From Motilimonas eburnea (GTDB taxonomy: Bacteria > Pseudomonadota > Gammaproteobacteria > Enterobacterales > CBDFNC01), in assembly GCF_021295345.1 (NCBI RefSeq), contig NZ_JAIMJB010000026.1:1-52511 (forward strand): a DNA stretch of 52,511 nt. The letters run 5' to 3'. Positions 18,166 through 28,634 of the stretch are shown here, piece by piece. Every line of letters begins with the position of its first letter. Position 1 is the first letter of the stretch. The notes under the pieces are model-generated. The model ran no database searches. It had not been told where the DNA came from and saw only the letters and a list, made by a program, of their open reading frames with translations. The position numbers and the translations under genes were made by a program.

Positions 18166-18651
18166 TCAATGGGAATCGGGGAGTTGATAATCTATTTTAT
18201 TGATATACCAGACTTTATCGCCGGTTGGGGTGGTGACGATGGCTTCATCATCGACGGACTTCTTCAATAAGGCTCGCGCCATCGGTGAGTCGATTGAGAT
18301 GTAATCTTTACGACCATAAATCTCATCTGGGCCAACAATTTTAAAGGTAAGGGTCTCACCCTCATCATTTTCAATTTCAACCCTTGCGCCAAAAAAGACT
18401 TTACCCAATTGTTGTGCAGAGGGCGTGACAACGGTGACTTCTTCGATGCGTTTACGCAAAAAACGGACACGCTTGTCGATTTGTCTTAGTACACGTTTAT
18501 TTTCTTTGTAGTCTGCATTCTCAGAACGATCGCCTAAACTGGCGGCCCAAGCGACCTTTTTGGTGATTTCGGGGCGATATTCACGCCACAAATGATCCAA
18601 CTCCGCCTGTAATTTTGCCATGCCTTCGGGAGTAATGAGGTTTGTCTTCAA
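18166..18651 (-). CDS. greB: Transcription elongation factor GreB
   Basis: GreB enters the RNA polymerase secondary channel and stimulates cleavage of backtracked RNA. The 161 residues have the coiled-coil finger with [27 protein letters not shown], whose acidic D-E at the tip are needed for cleavage, then the FKBP-like domain with [14 protein letters not shown] and [17 protein letters not shown]. The WREYRPE segment marks GreB rather than GreA. The start codon is TTG (18651), chosen because [11 protein letters not shown] matches the usual GreB N-terminus; the next ATG would remove 10 conserved residues. Confidence 0.94.
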   Translation of the reverse strand: MKTNLITPEGMAKLQAELDHLWREYRPEITKKVAWAASLGDRSENADYKENKRVLRQIDKRVRFLRKRIEEVTVVTPSAQQLGKVFFGARVEIENDEGETLTFKIVGPDEIYGRKDYISIDSPMARALLKKSVDDEAIVTTPTGDKVWYINKIDYQLPDSH

Positions 18652-18737
18652 GTTAGGTTAACCTTAATAACTTTTCACTGTGGTCTTTATAGCGTCTTAC
18701 TCATCTTTTTTAAAGACTGTTATGGTCAAAAGTGGTG

Positions 18738-18749
18738 ATATACCCAATC
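18738..18749. repeat. Solo 12-bp end motif of the ATACCCAA repeat group
   Basis: ATACCCAATCAA here is the exact reverse complement of TTGATTGGGTAT at 22487-22498. Its first 8 bases match the end of the element at 20539-20799. It may be a leftover of a dispersed intergenic repeat. Confidence 0.4.
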
Positions 18750-18832
18750 AAGCATATCCAGGCTGATCGGGGATAATAGTGTAACGCAGGCAAGGAGTGG
18801 GGAAGCGCTGGGCTGATCAAAAGTTGGACAAC

Positions 18833-18857
18833 AAAAAAGCGGGGCAAGGTGCCCCGC
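18833..18857 (-). terminator. Intrinsic terminator of pckA
   Basis: On the minus strand an 8-bp GC stem (GCGGGGCA/TGCCCCGC) with a 3-base loop is followed by TTTTTT. It begins 24 bases after the pckA stop. Confidence 0.93.
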
Positions 18858-18880
18858 GTAACATTAATCAAAATGCGGCT

Positions 18881-20509
18881 TTATAGTTGTGGACCTGCTG
18901 CAACCAGCGCTTTGCCTTCATCGTTGTCCGTGTATTGAACAAAATTATCAATGAACAGTTGCGCTAACTTGGCGGCCTTTTCGTCCCATTGCTCAGCACT
19001 TGGGTAAGTATCACGAGGATCCAAAATATCAGGATCAACATGAGGCAATGCCGTTGGGACGGTGAGGTTAAACACTGGGATGGTCTTTGTTTCGGCCTTT
19101 TCAATTGAACCATCCAAGATGGCATCGATGATCGCCCGTGTATCTTGAATCGAGATACGCTTGCCTGTCCCATTCCAGCCCGTGTTCACAAGATAAGCTT
19201 CTGCGCCAGCCGCCTCCATACGCTTCACTAACTCTTGGCCATATTTAGTGGGATGTAAGGTTAAAAATGCGGCGCCAAAACAAGCTGAAAATGTTGGCGT
19301 TGGCTCGGTTATACCACGCTCGGTGCCCGCCAGCTTAGCCGTAAAGCCAGACAAGAAGTGGTACTTGGTTTGCTCCTTAGTCAGTTTAGAGACAGGCGGT
19401 AACACACCAAAGGCATCAGCGGTTAAGAAGATAACCTTAGTAGCATGGCCCCCTTTTGAGACAGGCTTAACTATGTTTTCAATATGATAAATAGGGTAGC
19501 TAACGCGAGTATTTTCTGTTTTGCTACCATCATCATAATCAACGGTTTTATCTTCTCGCACGGTGACATTTTCGAGTAAGGCATCGCGTTTGATCGCCTT
19601 ATAAATATCGGGCTCGGCTTCAAGGCATAACCGGATGGTCTTGGCGTAACAGCCCCCTTCAAAGTTAAACACACCCGAGTCATCCCAGCCATGCTCATCG
19701 TCACCGATAAGTGCGCGTTTAGGATCCGTTGACAGGGTGGTTTTACCTGTACCCGATAAGCCAAAGAAGATGGCGGTATCGCCGTCTTTACCCACATTCG
19801 CCGAGCAATGCATAGAAGCCATGCCGCGTAGCGGTAGCAGGTAATTCATCATGGCAAACATGCCTTTTTTCATTTCTCCACCATACCAAGTCCCGCCGAT
19901 AATTTGCATTTTTTCGGTAAGGTTAAAGGCGATGAAGTTCTCTGAATTTAGGCCGTGCTCTTGCCAGTTAGGGTTAGTGGTTTCTGAGCCATTGAGCACA
20001 ATAAAATCAGGCTCAAACTCGGCCAACTCTTCGGCCGTAGGGCGAATGAACATGTTGGTCACAAAATGCGCTTGCCATGCCACTTCGACGATAAAGCGAA
20101 CGGCTAAGCGAGAGTCTTTATTGGCGCCGCAAAATGCGTCCACCACAAACAATCGCTTATTCGAAAGCTCTTTGATAACAAGGGATTTAAGGTCTTGCCA
20201 AACTGCCGGGGTGATGGGCTTATTATCATTCTTTCCTTGATCTGACCACCAGATGGTATCTCGGGTGACATCGTCTTTGACGATGTACTTATCCTTTGGT
20301 GATCGCCCTGTAAAAATCCCTGTATCGACCGCGACAGCTCCGGACTCGGTTACAACTCCACGCTCAAATCCGACTAGGTCAGGTTTCGTTTCTTCGGCAA
20401 ACAAGGTTTCATAAGAAGGGTTATGCACTACTTCCTTGACCCCTTGAATGCCGTATTTAGCTAAGTCTTGCGCACTTAATAGAGTTCTTTCCACGTCGAT
20501 AACTGTCAT
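18881..20509 (-). CDS. pckA: Phosphoenolpyruvate carboxykinase (ATP)
   Basis: PckA turns oxaloacetate plus ATP into phosphoenolpyruvate and CO2, the entry step of gluconeogenesis. The 542 residues hold [12 protein letters not shown] (substrate loop), [14 protein letters not shown] (metal and PEP contacts), the P-loop [11 protein letters not shown] (near 245-255), GDDEHGWDD (Mg/Mn) and [13 protein letters not shown] chose ATG 20509 ([11 protein letters not shown]) because GGAG lies six bases before it. The TTG four codons upstream overlaps that ribosome site. A 261-bp inverted-repeat element starts 29 bp upstream of the ATG, so the transcript either starts in it or reads through it. Confidence 0.97.
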   Translation of the reverse strand: MTVIDVERTLLSAQDLAKYGIQGVKEVVHNPSYETLFAEETKPDLVGFERGVVTESGAVAVDTGIFTGRSPKDKYIVKDDVTRDTIWWSDQGKNDNKPITPAVWQDLKSLVIKELSNKRLFVVDAFCGANKDSRLAVRFIVEVAWQAHFVTNMFIRPTAEELAEFEPDFIVLNGSETTNPNWQEHGLNSENFIAFNLTEKMQIIGGTWYGGEMKKGMFAMMNYLLPLRGMASMHCSANVGKDGDTAIFFGLSGTGKTTLSTDPKRALIGDDEHGWDDSGVFNFEGGCYAKTIRLCLEAEPDIYKAIKRDALLENVTVREDKTVDYDDGSKTENTRVSYPIYHIENIVKPVSKGGHATKVIFLTADAFGVLPPVSKLTKEQTKYHFLSGFTAKLAGTERGITEPTPTFSACFGAAFLTLHPTKYGQELVKRMEAAGAEAYLVNTGWNGTGKRISIQDTRAIIDAILDGSIEKAETKTIPVFNLTVPTALPHVDPDILDPRDTYPSAEQWDEKAAKLAQLFIDNFVQYTDNDEGKALVAAGPQL

Positions 20510-20538
20510 ATTTATCTCCAAGGTTTAGGTTTGGTCAG

Positions 20539-20799
20539 ATACCCAAGTTACCTAGAGATGCTGGTTCAGCGAGAGTTTGTAGGCTTTTAGGCGCGACGCT
20601 GATTTGAGACATAGTTATTCTACGTTGAAAATCAGCAACAAAGCATATAAGCCTACAAAACTCGCCCTTAGGGAGCCGCTCATTACGTCCACTTTTTAGT
20701 TAAAAAGCCTTGAAAGGGTTGACCATTCCTTCGTCTTTTTGCCTCAAATTGAACATAATGAGCGGCTCTGAATCCCGCATCTTCAGGTATCTTGGGTAT
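20539..20799. repeat. 261-bp inverted-repeat element upstream of pckA
   Basis: The left end (ATACCCAAGTTACCTAGAGA...) and the reverse complement of the right end (ATACCCAAGATACCTGAAGA...) match at 19 of the first 22 bases. Inside are nested inverted repeats: GCGAG...TTTGTAGGCTT (20569-20586) against AAGCCTACAAAACTCGC (20649-20665), GCTGATTT against AAATCAGC, and AGCCGCTCATTA (20674-20685) against TAATGAGCGGCT (20756-20767). No ORF of note is inside. The structure suggests a non-autonomous mobile or structured intergenic repeat. It occupies most of the 394-bp hslO-pckA gap. Confidence 0.8.
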
Positions 20800-20903
20800 A
20801 CAATTATTCTATTACTTTCGATTTAGAATAATGGGATACGCTTCAAACTTAAGAGTAAAATATGATAAAGAAACTACTACTTGCTATTTGTGACTGATCT
20901 TTT

Positions 20904-21815
20904 TTAGTGTTGCGTTTCGTTGTTCTGGTTAGACGGTTTTTTTGTGGTGAATAATGCTTCCACGTCAACGGCGTCAAAATGGTAGCTAGTACGGCAATAC
21001 TCGCAGTCCATATCGATTTGACCTTTCTCTTTCAGAATATCCAGCAATTCACTTTTCTCGACCGATAACAAAGCTCCTTCACATTTTTCTCTTGAACAAC
21101 CACATTCAAATACAACAGGTTGTGGCTCAAAAATACGAACGGTTTCTTGATGATACAAACGGTACAATAAGGTTTGTGCATCCAGTCCAAACAGCTCTTC
21201 ATCTTTGAGCGTATCAGCTAAAGTCGCGACATGATTAAACTCTTCGTCATGCTGCTCTTTGGCTGAAGGCATCTTTTGTAATAATAGACCAGATGCAACT
21301 TTTTGGTTGTTATAAAACCCTGTTTTTAGTATGAGTTTAGTGGTTAATTGTTCAGACTGAGCGAAGTAGTTTTCTAGACTTTCTGCTAGCGAATCGCCAA
21401 CCAGTTCCACGACCCCTTGATAGCGCTCACCTTGGTCGGGGGTAATGGTAATAAGTAGAAATCCTTTGCCTACCATCTCTGTGAGTGTCGCGTTGTCAGC
21501 GGGTGCTGAATTGTAACGAGCTACGCCACGTAGGGTTTGATCGTTGTCGCCATTGATGGCGGCTAAATAAACCGGGCCATTGCCTTGTAGTTGTACATTA
21601 ATGTGCCCTTCAAATTTCAAGGTGGCGGTGAGTAAGCTGGTGGCCACAAATAACTCACCGACTAAGCGCTCAATGGCGGGTGGATATTGGTGGTTACGAA
21701 GGACATCCTGATAACTGTGACTCAGTTGTACAAATTCACCGCGCACATCGTAGTCCTCAAAAAGGAAACGAAATAAGTTATCGTACAAAGGTTGGGTTGT
21801 GGTTTGGCTCATCAT
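20904..21815 (-). CDS. hslO: Redox-regulated chaperone Hsp33
   Basis: Hsp33 becomes an active holdase when oxidation releases zinc from its C-terminal cysteines. The N-terminal domain shows RFLFEDYDVRGEFVQLS and LLTATLKFEGHINVQLQGNGP. The zinc switch is at the end: FECGCSREKCEGALL (CxC) and DCEYCRTSYHF (CxxC). The chosen start is ATG 21815 or the adjacent ATG 21812 (MSQTTTQPLYDN) after GGAGA; a longer frame to 21836 adds residues not expected for the family. It overlaps the end of hslR, so the two are translated together. Confidence 0.95.
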   Translation of the reverse strand: MMSQTTTQPLYDNLFRFLFEDYDVRGEFVQLSHSYQDVLRNHQYPPAIERLVGELFVATSLLTATLKFEGHINVQLQGNGPVYLAAINGDNDQTLRGVARYNSAPADNATLTEMVGKGFLLITITPDQGERYQGVVELVGDSLAESLENYFAQSEQLTTKLILKTGFYNNQKVASGLLLQKMPSAKEQHDEEFNHVATLADTLKDEELFGLDAQTLLYRLYHQETVRIFEPQPVVFECGCSREKCEGALLSVEKSELLDILKEKGQIDMDCEYCRTSYHFDAVDVEALFTTKKPSNQNNETQH

Positions 21816-21825
21816 GCTCTCCAAA

Positions 21826-22230
21826 TTAGCCATCACTGCGTTGTGATTTAACTTTTAATAGTTCTCGACGTTGCTTTTTATCTGGACGCCGGTCTGGGTG
21901 AGGTGCGTGCAGCGCACTGAGTTTTCTTAATTCAGCATGTTGCTCACGAAGGGCAACACTGGCCGATGTCTCTTGGTATAACAGTTGTGCTTGAGGGGCA
22001 GCTTTTCGTTGCCCTTCAAGTTTTAGCACTGTTACTTCTTTATTATCATGACCTTGGCGTACGCTAATGGTTGCACCTAATTCAACTATTTTACTCGGTT
22101 TTGTTCGCTGACCATTATACTGCACTTTGCCTCCCTGGATCATGTCTCTTGCAAGGGCGCGCGTTTTATAAAAGCGAGCAGCCCAAAGCCATTTATCAAG
22201 GCGAATTGAGTTCGTGTTCGGATCGGACAT
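21826..22230 (-). CDS. hslR: Heat-shock protein 15, HslR
   Basis: HslR recognises stalled 50S subunits that still carry nascent chain-tRNA. The 134-residue protein has the S4 RNA-binding domain at residues 9-70 (RLDKWLWAARFYKTRALARDMIQGGKVQYNGQ), then a basic C-terminal tail (HPDRRPDKKQRREL) normal for the family. It is the first gene of hslR-hslO. In E. coli yrfG precedes hslR; here yrfG is 14 kb away beyond the gsp operon. Confidence 0.94.
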   Translation of the reverse strand: MSDPNTNSIRLDKWLWAARFYKTRALARDMIQGGKVQYNGQRTKPSKIVELGATISVRQGHDNKEVTVLKLEGQRKAAPQAQLLYQETSASVALREQHAELRKLSALHAPHPDRRPDKKQRRELLKVKSQRSDG

Positions 22231-22755
22231 GGGGGTTCCATTTTTCGCATGTTGTTCAACTCTACATGGGGGGGATTGACTGAGTTTTCAAGCTTGAACC
22301 AGACAGATGATGTAAAGATGATAGGTAACCCGACCACAAAGATAACGAGCGCCACTTAAAGCGTGAGTTGTTTGGCTGCGCCGCTTTGTTGATGGCTTTT
22401 GAAGTCATCTGCCTTGGCTTCAAGTCAGCTCCGCTCTGACTGCTTTAGGCTATTGGCAACACACTCCCTGAACTAAGTTTTTCAAGTTGATTGGGTATAC
22501 ATCACGAATAGATGAGAAACTCGCAAACGATGGCTGTTGTTTGGTTTTACGCTCGTGTTAAACTCTCGGACGATTAGGAATCGCTTAATAAGCTATTCGC
22601 AAATGAACTGAAACCCTAGCGCATCAGTATTGAATGAGTAAGAATATCGCCGATCTCTCATAACCTAGCTTTTGTGCTTGAGTGGGACACTTGAGCCAAG
22701 CTAGTATTGCCCTTATCGGCAGGATGCTGTGTTGTAAATAATTAGGAATGTTGTA
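22231..22755. other. 525-bp divergent intergenic region between hslR and gspC
   Basis: It must hold the promoters for hslR and the gsp operon. I could not pick out clear -35/-10 pairs. Visible structure: a perfect 12-bp palindrome TTCAAGCTTGAA (22287-22298), AGTCAG-N7-CTGACT (about 22421-22439), and TTGATTGGGTAT at 22487-22498 related to the repeat ends at 18738 and 20799. No protein-coding gene is convincing. Confidence 0.5.
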
Positions 22756-23658
22756 ATGGATAAGTTCTCTGGTGCCTTGTCGCGCCTGAGCAGCCTGCCC
22801 CAGCAAAAGCTTTCTTCTATTGCTTTTTATTCTTTGCTGGTGCTGCTGTGCTATCAATTGGCCAACTTAACGTGGTTGGCTATGCCCACAAAATCAAATC
22901 AAGCCCCGACATGGCGGCCTGCACCTGCGACTGAGCAGGGGCAAAATCAACCCGGGTTAAACCTCACTGCATTGACTGCGCTGCACTTATTTGGTGAATT
23001 TAATAAGGTGGTGGCTAAACCAAAACCGGTTGTGCAAAAGCCCAAAGAAGCACCAAAAACCAAGCTTAATGTGAAGCTGACGGGTGTATTGGCGTCAACC
23101 ATCCCCAAAAATGCCATGGCGATCATTGAAGATAGAGGGAGGCAGGATACTTACTTTATCGGCAATACCATAGGCAACACGGGCGCGGTGTTAAAAGAAG
23201 TGCAACCCGACCGAGTGATCTTAGAGTATCGAGGTGATCTACAAACCTTAATGTTAGATGGTGAGGATTATGTGGCGTCCAAACCTGAGCCAAGGGCCTC
23301 TCGTAGCGCGCCTGTCAAACCAGCCAAACCAGCCGACCCAGAGCCAGTAGAGCTTGAGCTTAACCGCGCGGAGCTATTAGCCAACCCGAATAAAATCACT
23401 GATTTTCTCTCGATCTCGCCTGTGAGGAATCAAGGCACGTTGGTGGGGTACCGTATTAATCCAGGTAAAGATCGCAGCCTATTTGAAGCCGCTGGTTTAC
23501 AACCAAATGACCTTGCGGTCAGCCTTAATGGCATTGATTTAACCGATATGCAGCAATCAATGAGCCTCATGCAAGAATTTCCGACCATGCGTGAAATGAC
23601 CTTGTCGGTAGAGCGTGATGGCCAAATATACGATTTGTTTTTTAGTCTGCCCGAATAA
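22756..23658 (+). CDS. gspC: Type II secretion protein GspC
   Basis: GspC links the inner-membrane platform with the GspD secretin in the periplasm. The 300 residues have a short cytoplasmic N-terminus, one membrane helix (about 20-40), a Pro-rich linker, the HR domain (LTGVLASTIPKNAMAII...DTYFIGN...VILEYRGDLQTLML, about 110-180), a second Ala/Pro linker, and a C-terminal PDZ domain (about 220-300, GYRINPGKDRSLFEAAGLQPNDLAVSLNGIDLTD). It is the first gene of the complete gspC-N operon. Spacing to gspD is 27 bp from the chosen gspD ATG. Confidence 0.95.
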   Translation: MDKFSGALSRLSSLPQQKLSSIAFYSLLVLLCYQLANLTWLAMPTKSNQAPTWRPAPATEQGQNQPGLNLTALTALHLFGEFNKVVAKPKPVVQKPKEAPKTKLNVKLTGVLASTIPKNAMAIIEDRGRQDTYFIGNTIGNTGAVLKEVQPDRVILEYRGDLQTLMLDGEDYVASKPEPRASRSAPVKPAKPADPEPVELELNRAELLANPNKITDFLSISPVRNQGTLVGYRINPGKDRSLFEAAGLQPNDLAVSLNGIDLTDMQQSMSLMQEFPTMREMTLSVERDGQIYDLFFSLPE

Positions 23659-23685
23659 ATAAGAAAGTTGGAGCACAGAATATTT

Positions 23686-25752
23686 ATGAGAATTTTAGGG
23701 ACACGGCGTAAATTTAGCGCCCTTTGTGCAGGATTGCTGCTCGCTTTCAGTGCCAACGTTTCTGCCGCTGAGTATTCAGCTAGCTTTAAAGGCACGGACA
23801 TCAATGAATTTATTAATATCGTCGGTAAGAACCTTAATAAAACCATTATCATCGAACCGTCTGTTCGTGGAAAAATTAATGTTCGTAGTTACGATTTGCT
23901 CAACGATGAGCAGTACTATCAATTTTTCTTAAATGTATTAGACGTTTATGGCTTTGCTGTGGTCGAAATGGACAATGGCGTGATGAAAGTCATCAAAGCA
24001 AAAGATGCCAAAGTATCGGCCATTCCTGTGGTTGACGGCAAAAACCCTGGCAAGGGCGATGAGATGGTGACTCGCGTTGTGCCTGTGCGCAATGTGTCGG
24101 TGCGTGAGCTAGCGCCGCTGCTACGCCAGTTAAATGACAATGCAGGCGGTGGTAACGTTGTTCATTATGATCCCTCTAACGTCATCATGATCACTGGTCG
24201 AGCCGCGGTGGTTAATCGCTTAGTTGAAATCGTGCGCCGGGTCGATAAAGCCGGTGACGAAGAAGTGGATATCGTTCGTCTAAACTTTGCCAGTGCATCT
24301 GAAATGGTCAGAATATTAGAGTCGATTCAAAAACCCGGTGATGGCAAGTCAAATACCCCTAATATGCTCAAGCCGCGTATGGTGGCCGATGAGCGCACCA
24401 ACTCGGTGATCATCAGTGGTGAACCACAAGCGCGTAAACGGGCCGTACAACTCGTTCGTCAGCTCGATAGTGAGCTTGAAACCAGCGGTAATACCCGGGT
24501 GTTTTACCTTAAATATGCTAAAGCCAAAGAGATGGTGGAGGTATTACAAGGGGTCAGTAAATCTATTGAAGGTGAATTAAAAGGTGCTAATGGCGCAGCC
24601 GCAGCCGGTGGTGCAGCAAGTAAACAATCTAACCTAAGTATCGAAGCTCATGAAGGTACTAATGCCATCGTGATTACCGCACAACCTGATGTGATGGGCT
24701 CACTTGAGGCGGTTATTCGCCAATTAGATATTCGTCGTGCTCAAGTTTTGGTTGAGGCCATTATTGTCGAAGTGGCTGAAGGTGATGGCATCGGGTTAAG
24801 CGTGCAATGGGCCACCCTTGCAGGTGGCGGTACTCAGTTCCATTCTAATGGTGCGTCATTAGGCGAAATAGGGGCAGGGATTTACCAAGCTAGACCTGAA
24901 GAAGGCTCCACCATTATCAACTCAGATGGGACTACAACTAAAAACCCAGACACGAAAGGCGATGTCACGGCATTGGCGAATGTGCTAAGTAAGGTCAGTG
25001 GTATGGCAGTGGGTTACGCGTCGGATGATTGGGGCGTGGTGTTACAAGCCATCGCCTCTTCCAAAGGCTCTAATATTTTGGCTACGCCAAGTATTACCAC
25101 TCTTGATAACCAAGAAGCCAGTTTTATCGTGGGTGATGAAGTGCCCGTGAAAACGGGCTCGGCGGCAAGCAGTAACAACGATAATCCGTTCACTACCATT
25201 GAACGTAAAAAAGTGGGTATTCAGCTGAAGGTAACGCCGCAGATTAACGAAGGTGACGCGGTGCAGTTGATCATTGAACAAGAAGTGTCCAATGTGAACG
25301 GTAATACCGGCGTTGACATCACCTTTGCTACGCGCGCGGTTAAAACCACCGTGTTAGCTGACAGTGGAGATACGATTGTTATCGGTGGCTTAATTGATGA
25401 AAAAGTGGATGAATCAGTGGATAAGGTGCCGCTACTGGGGGATATCCCTTACTTAGGAAACCTCTTTAAATCAACCACCAGTAGCACGGCCAAGCGTAAC
25501 TTGATGATCTTTATCCGCCCAACCATCATTCGTGATAGTAATACCATGGCGAGTTTAAGCTCAAGAAAATACAGCTTAATGCGTGCGGTGCAGCTACAGC
25601 AGCAAGAAACGGGCGTGAACTTAATGCCAAACACCAATGTACCAGTGCTACCTGAGTGGGGACAAAGCCCAGAAATTAACCCTGAGGTCTTTGATTTCAC
25701 CAAGAAAAAGCGTCGCTCGCCAGAAGCCAGTACTAACCAAAGCAGTAACTAA
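23686..25752 (+). CDS. gspD: Type II secretion outer-membrane secretin GspD
   Basis: GspD forms the multimeric outer-membrane channel. From ATG 23686 it has 688 residues; a TTG at 23668 is in frame but coincides with the ribosome site (TTGGAG). The signal peptide ends near VSAAEYS. Domains in order: N0 (about 30-105), N1-N3 (about 120-350, with [16 protein letters not shown]), the secretin domain (about 360-610) with VPVKTG and [16 protein letters not shown], and a C-terminal S domain of about 70 residues. A Gly/Ala-rich loop ([14 protein letters not shown]) lies in N3. No missing part. Confidence 0.97.
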   Translation: MRILGTRRKFSALCAGLLLAFSANVSAAEYSASFKGTDINEFINIVGKNLNKTIIIEPSVRGKINVRSYDLLNDEQYYQFFLNVLDVYGFAVVEMDNGVMKVIKAKDAKVSAIPVVDGKNPGKGDEMVTRVVPVRNVSVRELAPLLRQLNDNAGGGNVVHYDPSNVIMITGRAAVVNRLVEIVRRVDKAGDEEVDIVRLNFASASEMVRILESIQKPGDGKSNTPNMLKPRMVADERTNSVIISGEPQARKRAVQLVRQLDSELETSGNTRVFYLKYAKAKEMVEVLQGVSKSIEGELKGANGAAAAGGAASKQSNLSIEAHEGTNAIVITAQPDVMGSLEAVIRQLDIRRAQVLVEAIIVEVAEGDGIGLSVQWATLAGGGTQFHSNGASLGEIGAGIYQARPEEGSTIINSDGTTTKNPDTKGDVTALANVLSKVSGMAVGYASDDWGVVLQAIASSKGSNILATPSITTLDNQEASFIVGDEVPVKTGSAASSNNDNPFTTIERKKVGIQLKVTPQINEGDAVQLIIEQEVSNVNGNTGVDITFATRAVKTTVLADSGDTIVIGGLIDEKVDESVDKVPLLGDIPYLGNLFKSTTSSTAKRNLMIFIRPTIIRDSNTMASLSSRKYSLMRAVQLQQQETGVNLMPNTNVPVLPEWGQSPEINPEVFDFTKKKRRSPEASTNQSSN

Positions 25753-25763
25753 GGAAGTACCCA

Positions 25764-27293
25764 ATGGAAACGCCGCTGATAGATGAAAAAGCCATTGCGG
25801 ATGAAGTGCCGCACTTTGAAGAGCAAACGAGCTCGGCAAAGCTGCTGCCTTTCTCATTTGCCAAAAATCATGGTGTAATTTTCAGCTCAGAGAATGGCCA
25901 AGCCAAGGTATATTGCAAGGCTGATGTTAAGCCAGAAATTTTCTTGGAAATTCGTCGCCAAATGGGCTCGCGCTTTAGCGTTGTGGTATTGGTTGATGAA
26001 GTTTTCGAGCAAACCTTGACGCAAACCTATCAGCGCGACTCGTCGCAAGCGCGCCAGTTAATGGAAGACATAGGTAACGAGGACTTCTTTGCATTAGCGG
26101 AAGAGCTGCCGGACAATGAGGACTTATTAGAGGCCGATGATGATGCGCCGATTATTAAGTTAATCAACGCCATGCTGAGCGAGGCGATTAAGGAAGGGGC
26201 GTCTGATATTCATATTGAGACGTTTGAAAAGACCTTGATAATTCGTTTTCGTATAGATGGCGTGTTACGCGAGATCTTAAAGCCTCAACGTAAACTAGCC
26301 TCTTTGCTGGTTTCTCGGATCAAGGTCATGGCTAAGCTAGATATCGCGGAAAAACGAATTCCGCAAGATGGCCGTATTGCATTAAGAATCGGTGGTCGTG
26401 CCGTTGACGTGCGGGTTTCAACCATGCCATCCAGTCACGGTGAGCGAGTGGTGCTGCGTTTATTAGATAAAAACGCCGTTAAGCAAATGTCTGAGCTAAA
26501 CATGACGCCGCATAACCTTGAAATATTGAAGGACTTACTGCGTAAACCCCACGGCATTATTTTGGTAACGGGGCCTACAGGCTCGGGTAAAAGTACCACC
26601 TTGTATGCTGGCCTGTCGGACATTAACTCCAAAGACCGCAACATCTTAACGGTTGAGGATCCGATTGAATATTTGTTAGAAGGCATAGGTCAAACTCAGG
26701 TTAATACCAAAGTAGACATGACCTTTGCCCGTGGCCTTCGGGCCATCTTACGTCAAGACCCTGATGTGGTCATGATAGGTGAGATCCGCGACTTAGAGAC
26801 GGCGCAAATTGCGGTGCAGGCGAGTTTAACGGGTCACTTAGTATTGTCGACCTTGCATACCAACACCGCCATTGGTGCGCTGACACGGATGCAAGACATG
26901 GGAGTTGAGCCTTTCTTATTATCTTCTTCTCTCTTGGGTGTACTGGCGCAGCGTTTAGTGCGAACCTTGTGCCCCGATTGTCGTGAGCCTCATGCCATGA
27001 CAGCGAAAGAAAAATCCATGTTAAACATGCCAGCAGACGAAGATATTCAGGTGTTTCGTGCCAATGGTTGTGAGAGCTGTAACTTCTCAGGGTACAAAGG
27101 CCGTACCGGTATTTACGAGCTATTAGTGATGGATGACGATGTCCGTAACGCTATCCATGAGGGAGCCAGTGAACAGCAAATAGAAAAGATCGTGCGTCAG
27201 CAAACGCCTAGCATTCGCTCTGATGGTTTATCTAAGGTACGTGAGGGCATCACCACCATAGAAGAAGTCTTGCGGGTGACCAGAGAGGGATAA
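25764..27293 (+). CDS. gspE: Type II secretion ATPase GspE
   Basis: GspE is the cytoplasmic ATPase that powers pseudopilus assembly. The 509 residues include an N-terminal GspL-binding domain, Asp box (LTVEDPIEY), Walker [10 protein letters not shown] (near residue 270), Walker B-type [13 protein letters not shown] and the His box STLHTN. The four-cysteine zinc motif is CPDCREPH...CESCNFSG (from about 401), present in most GspE. It follows gspD after 11 bp and precedes gspF by 2 bp. Confidence 0.97.
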   Translation: METPLIDEKAIADEVPHFEEQTSSAKLLPFSFAKNHGVIFSSENGQAKVYCKADVKPEIFLEIRRQMGSRFSVVVLVDEVFEQTLTQTYQRDSSQARQLMEDIGNEDFFALAEELPDNEDLLEADDDAPIIKLINAMLSEAIKEGASDIHIETFEKTLIIRFRIDGVLREILKPQRKLASLLVSRIKVMAKLDIAEKRIPQDGRIALRIGGRAVDVRVSTMPSSHGERVVLRLLDKNAVKQMSELNMTPHNLEILKDLLRKPHGIILVTGPTGSGKSTTLYAGLSDINSKDRNILTVEDPIEYLLEGIGQTQVNTKVDMTFARGLRAILRQDPDVVMIGEIRDLETAQIAVQASLTGHLVLSTLHTNTAIGALTRMQDMGVEPFLLSSSLLGVLAQRLVRTLCPDCREPHAMTAKEKSMLNMPADEDIQVFRANGCESCNFSGYKGRTGIYELLVMDDDVRNAIHEGASEQQIEKIVRQQTPSIRSDGLSKVREGITTIEEVLRVTREG

Positions 27294-27295
27294 CC

Positions 27296-28516
27296 ATGGC
27301 AGCGTTTGAATATAAAGCCCTCGATAAAAAGGGTAAGCAGAAAAAAGGTTTGCAAGAAGCAGATACCGCACGTCAAGTCAGACAGATTTTGCGTGATCGG
27401 GGGTTAACGCCTGTTGAAGTGAAACCAGCTGCAGAGCAAGATAAAAAAGCCAGTAAAGGCGGCTTTTCTTTTAAGCGCAAAATTTCTACCCCTGAGTTGG
27501 CTTTGCTCACCCGTCAGCTGTCAACGCTGGTGGCGGCCTCTATGCCAATAGAGGAATGTTTAAAGGCCGTGGTTGAGCAAACCGACAAACCGAAAGTCAA
27601 ATCGATGCTGTCGGCTGTGCGCAGCCGAGTGTTAGAAGGTTATACCTTAGCGGCCAGTATGGCTGAATTCCCTCATATTTTTGACGACTTGTTTTGTGCC
27701 ATGGTCGCGGCGGGTGAAAAAGCGGGACATTTAGAGTTAGTATTGGACCGTTTGGCTGACTATACCGAGCAACGTCAGCAAATGCGCAGCAAACTGATGC
27801 AAGCCATGATTTACCCCTTAATGCTTACGCTCGTTGCTGTGGGTGTTGTCTCTATCTTGTTAACCTCGGTAGTGCCTCAGGTGGTTAGTCAGTTTGAACA
27901 CATGGGACAAGACTTACCGGCTTCCACATTATTTTTGATTGCTAGCAGTGATTTTTTGCGTGATTACGGCCTGTTTATTGTGATTGGCATTGTGGGCGGA
28001 TTACTGGGTTTAAAACAATTTCTTAAAAAACCGCGTAATCAATTGCGCTTTGACCGTTTTTTACTGAGCGTACCTGTGGTCGGAAAAGTGAGTCGAGATC
28101 TCAATACCGCCAGATTTGCCCGAACCTTAAGTATTTTGAATGCGAGCGCCGTCCCGTTATTAGAAGGTATGAAAATAGCGGGTGAAGTGTTAAGTAACTT
28201 ATACGCAAGAGAAAAAGTCTCCGAAGCGACGGATTTCGTACGTGAAGGTACCAGCTTGGGCGCCGCCTTGGAAAATACCAAATTGTTTCCACCTATGATG
28301 CTACACATGGTGGCCAGTGGTGAGCGAAGTGGTGAACTTGACCAGATGCTTGAGCGCTCGGCCGAAAACCAAGACAAACAGTTTGCGGCCCAGGTAAACA
28401 TGGCCCTTGGTGTATTTGAACCTGCGCTGGTCGTGACCATGGCTGGCGTGGTGTTGTTTATTGTGGCGGCTATCTTGCAGCCAATGCTCGCGCTCAATAA
28501 TATGGTGGGCGGATAG
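27296..28516 (+). CDS. gspF: Type II secretion inner-membrane protein GspF
   Basis: GspF is the polytopic core of the inner-membrane platform. The 406 residues contain two copies of the GspF helical domain (about 70-195 and 275-395) and three membrane helices (about 170-195, 225-245, 375-400). The recurring motif FP..F...M.AAGE..G.L is seen twice (FPHIFDDLFCAMVAAGEKAGHLE and FPPMMLHMVASGERSGELD). It starts 2 bp after gspE. Confidence 0.96.
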   Translation: MAAFEYKALDKKGKQKKGLQEADTARQVRQILRDRGLTPVEVKPAAEQDKKASKGGFSFKRKISTPELALLTRQLSTLVAASMPIEECLKAVVEQTDKPKVKSMLSAVRSRVLEGYTLAASMAEFPHIFDDLFCAMVAAGEKAGHLELVLDRLADYTEQRQQMRSKLMQAMIYPLMLTLVAVGVVSILLTSVVPQVVSQFEHMGQDLPASTLFLIASSDFLRDYGLFIVIGIVGGLLGLKQFLKKPRNQLRFDRFLLSVPVVGKVSRDLNTARFARTLSILNASAVPLLEGMKIAGEVLSNLYAREKVSEATDFVREGTSLGAALENTKLFPPMMLHMVASGERSGELDQMLERSAENQDKQFAAQVNMALGVFEPALVVTMAGVVLFIVAAILQPMLALNNMVGG

Positions 28517-28634
28517 CCTCCATTAAGTGATTGCTCAAGTGTTAACCGCACAGGGCAAGGTTGAGTGTGAATTCGATATTATTTGTGTTTTAACCTAAGT
28601 GGCAGCAATGCCCATTTTTATAGAGAGTGTCGTC

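Noticed and set aside
22624-22857. Minus-strand ORF of 77 codons across the gspC start
   Set aside because: It overlaps the gspC N-terminus, is Gln/Arg-rich without a fold pattern and lacks a ribosome site.
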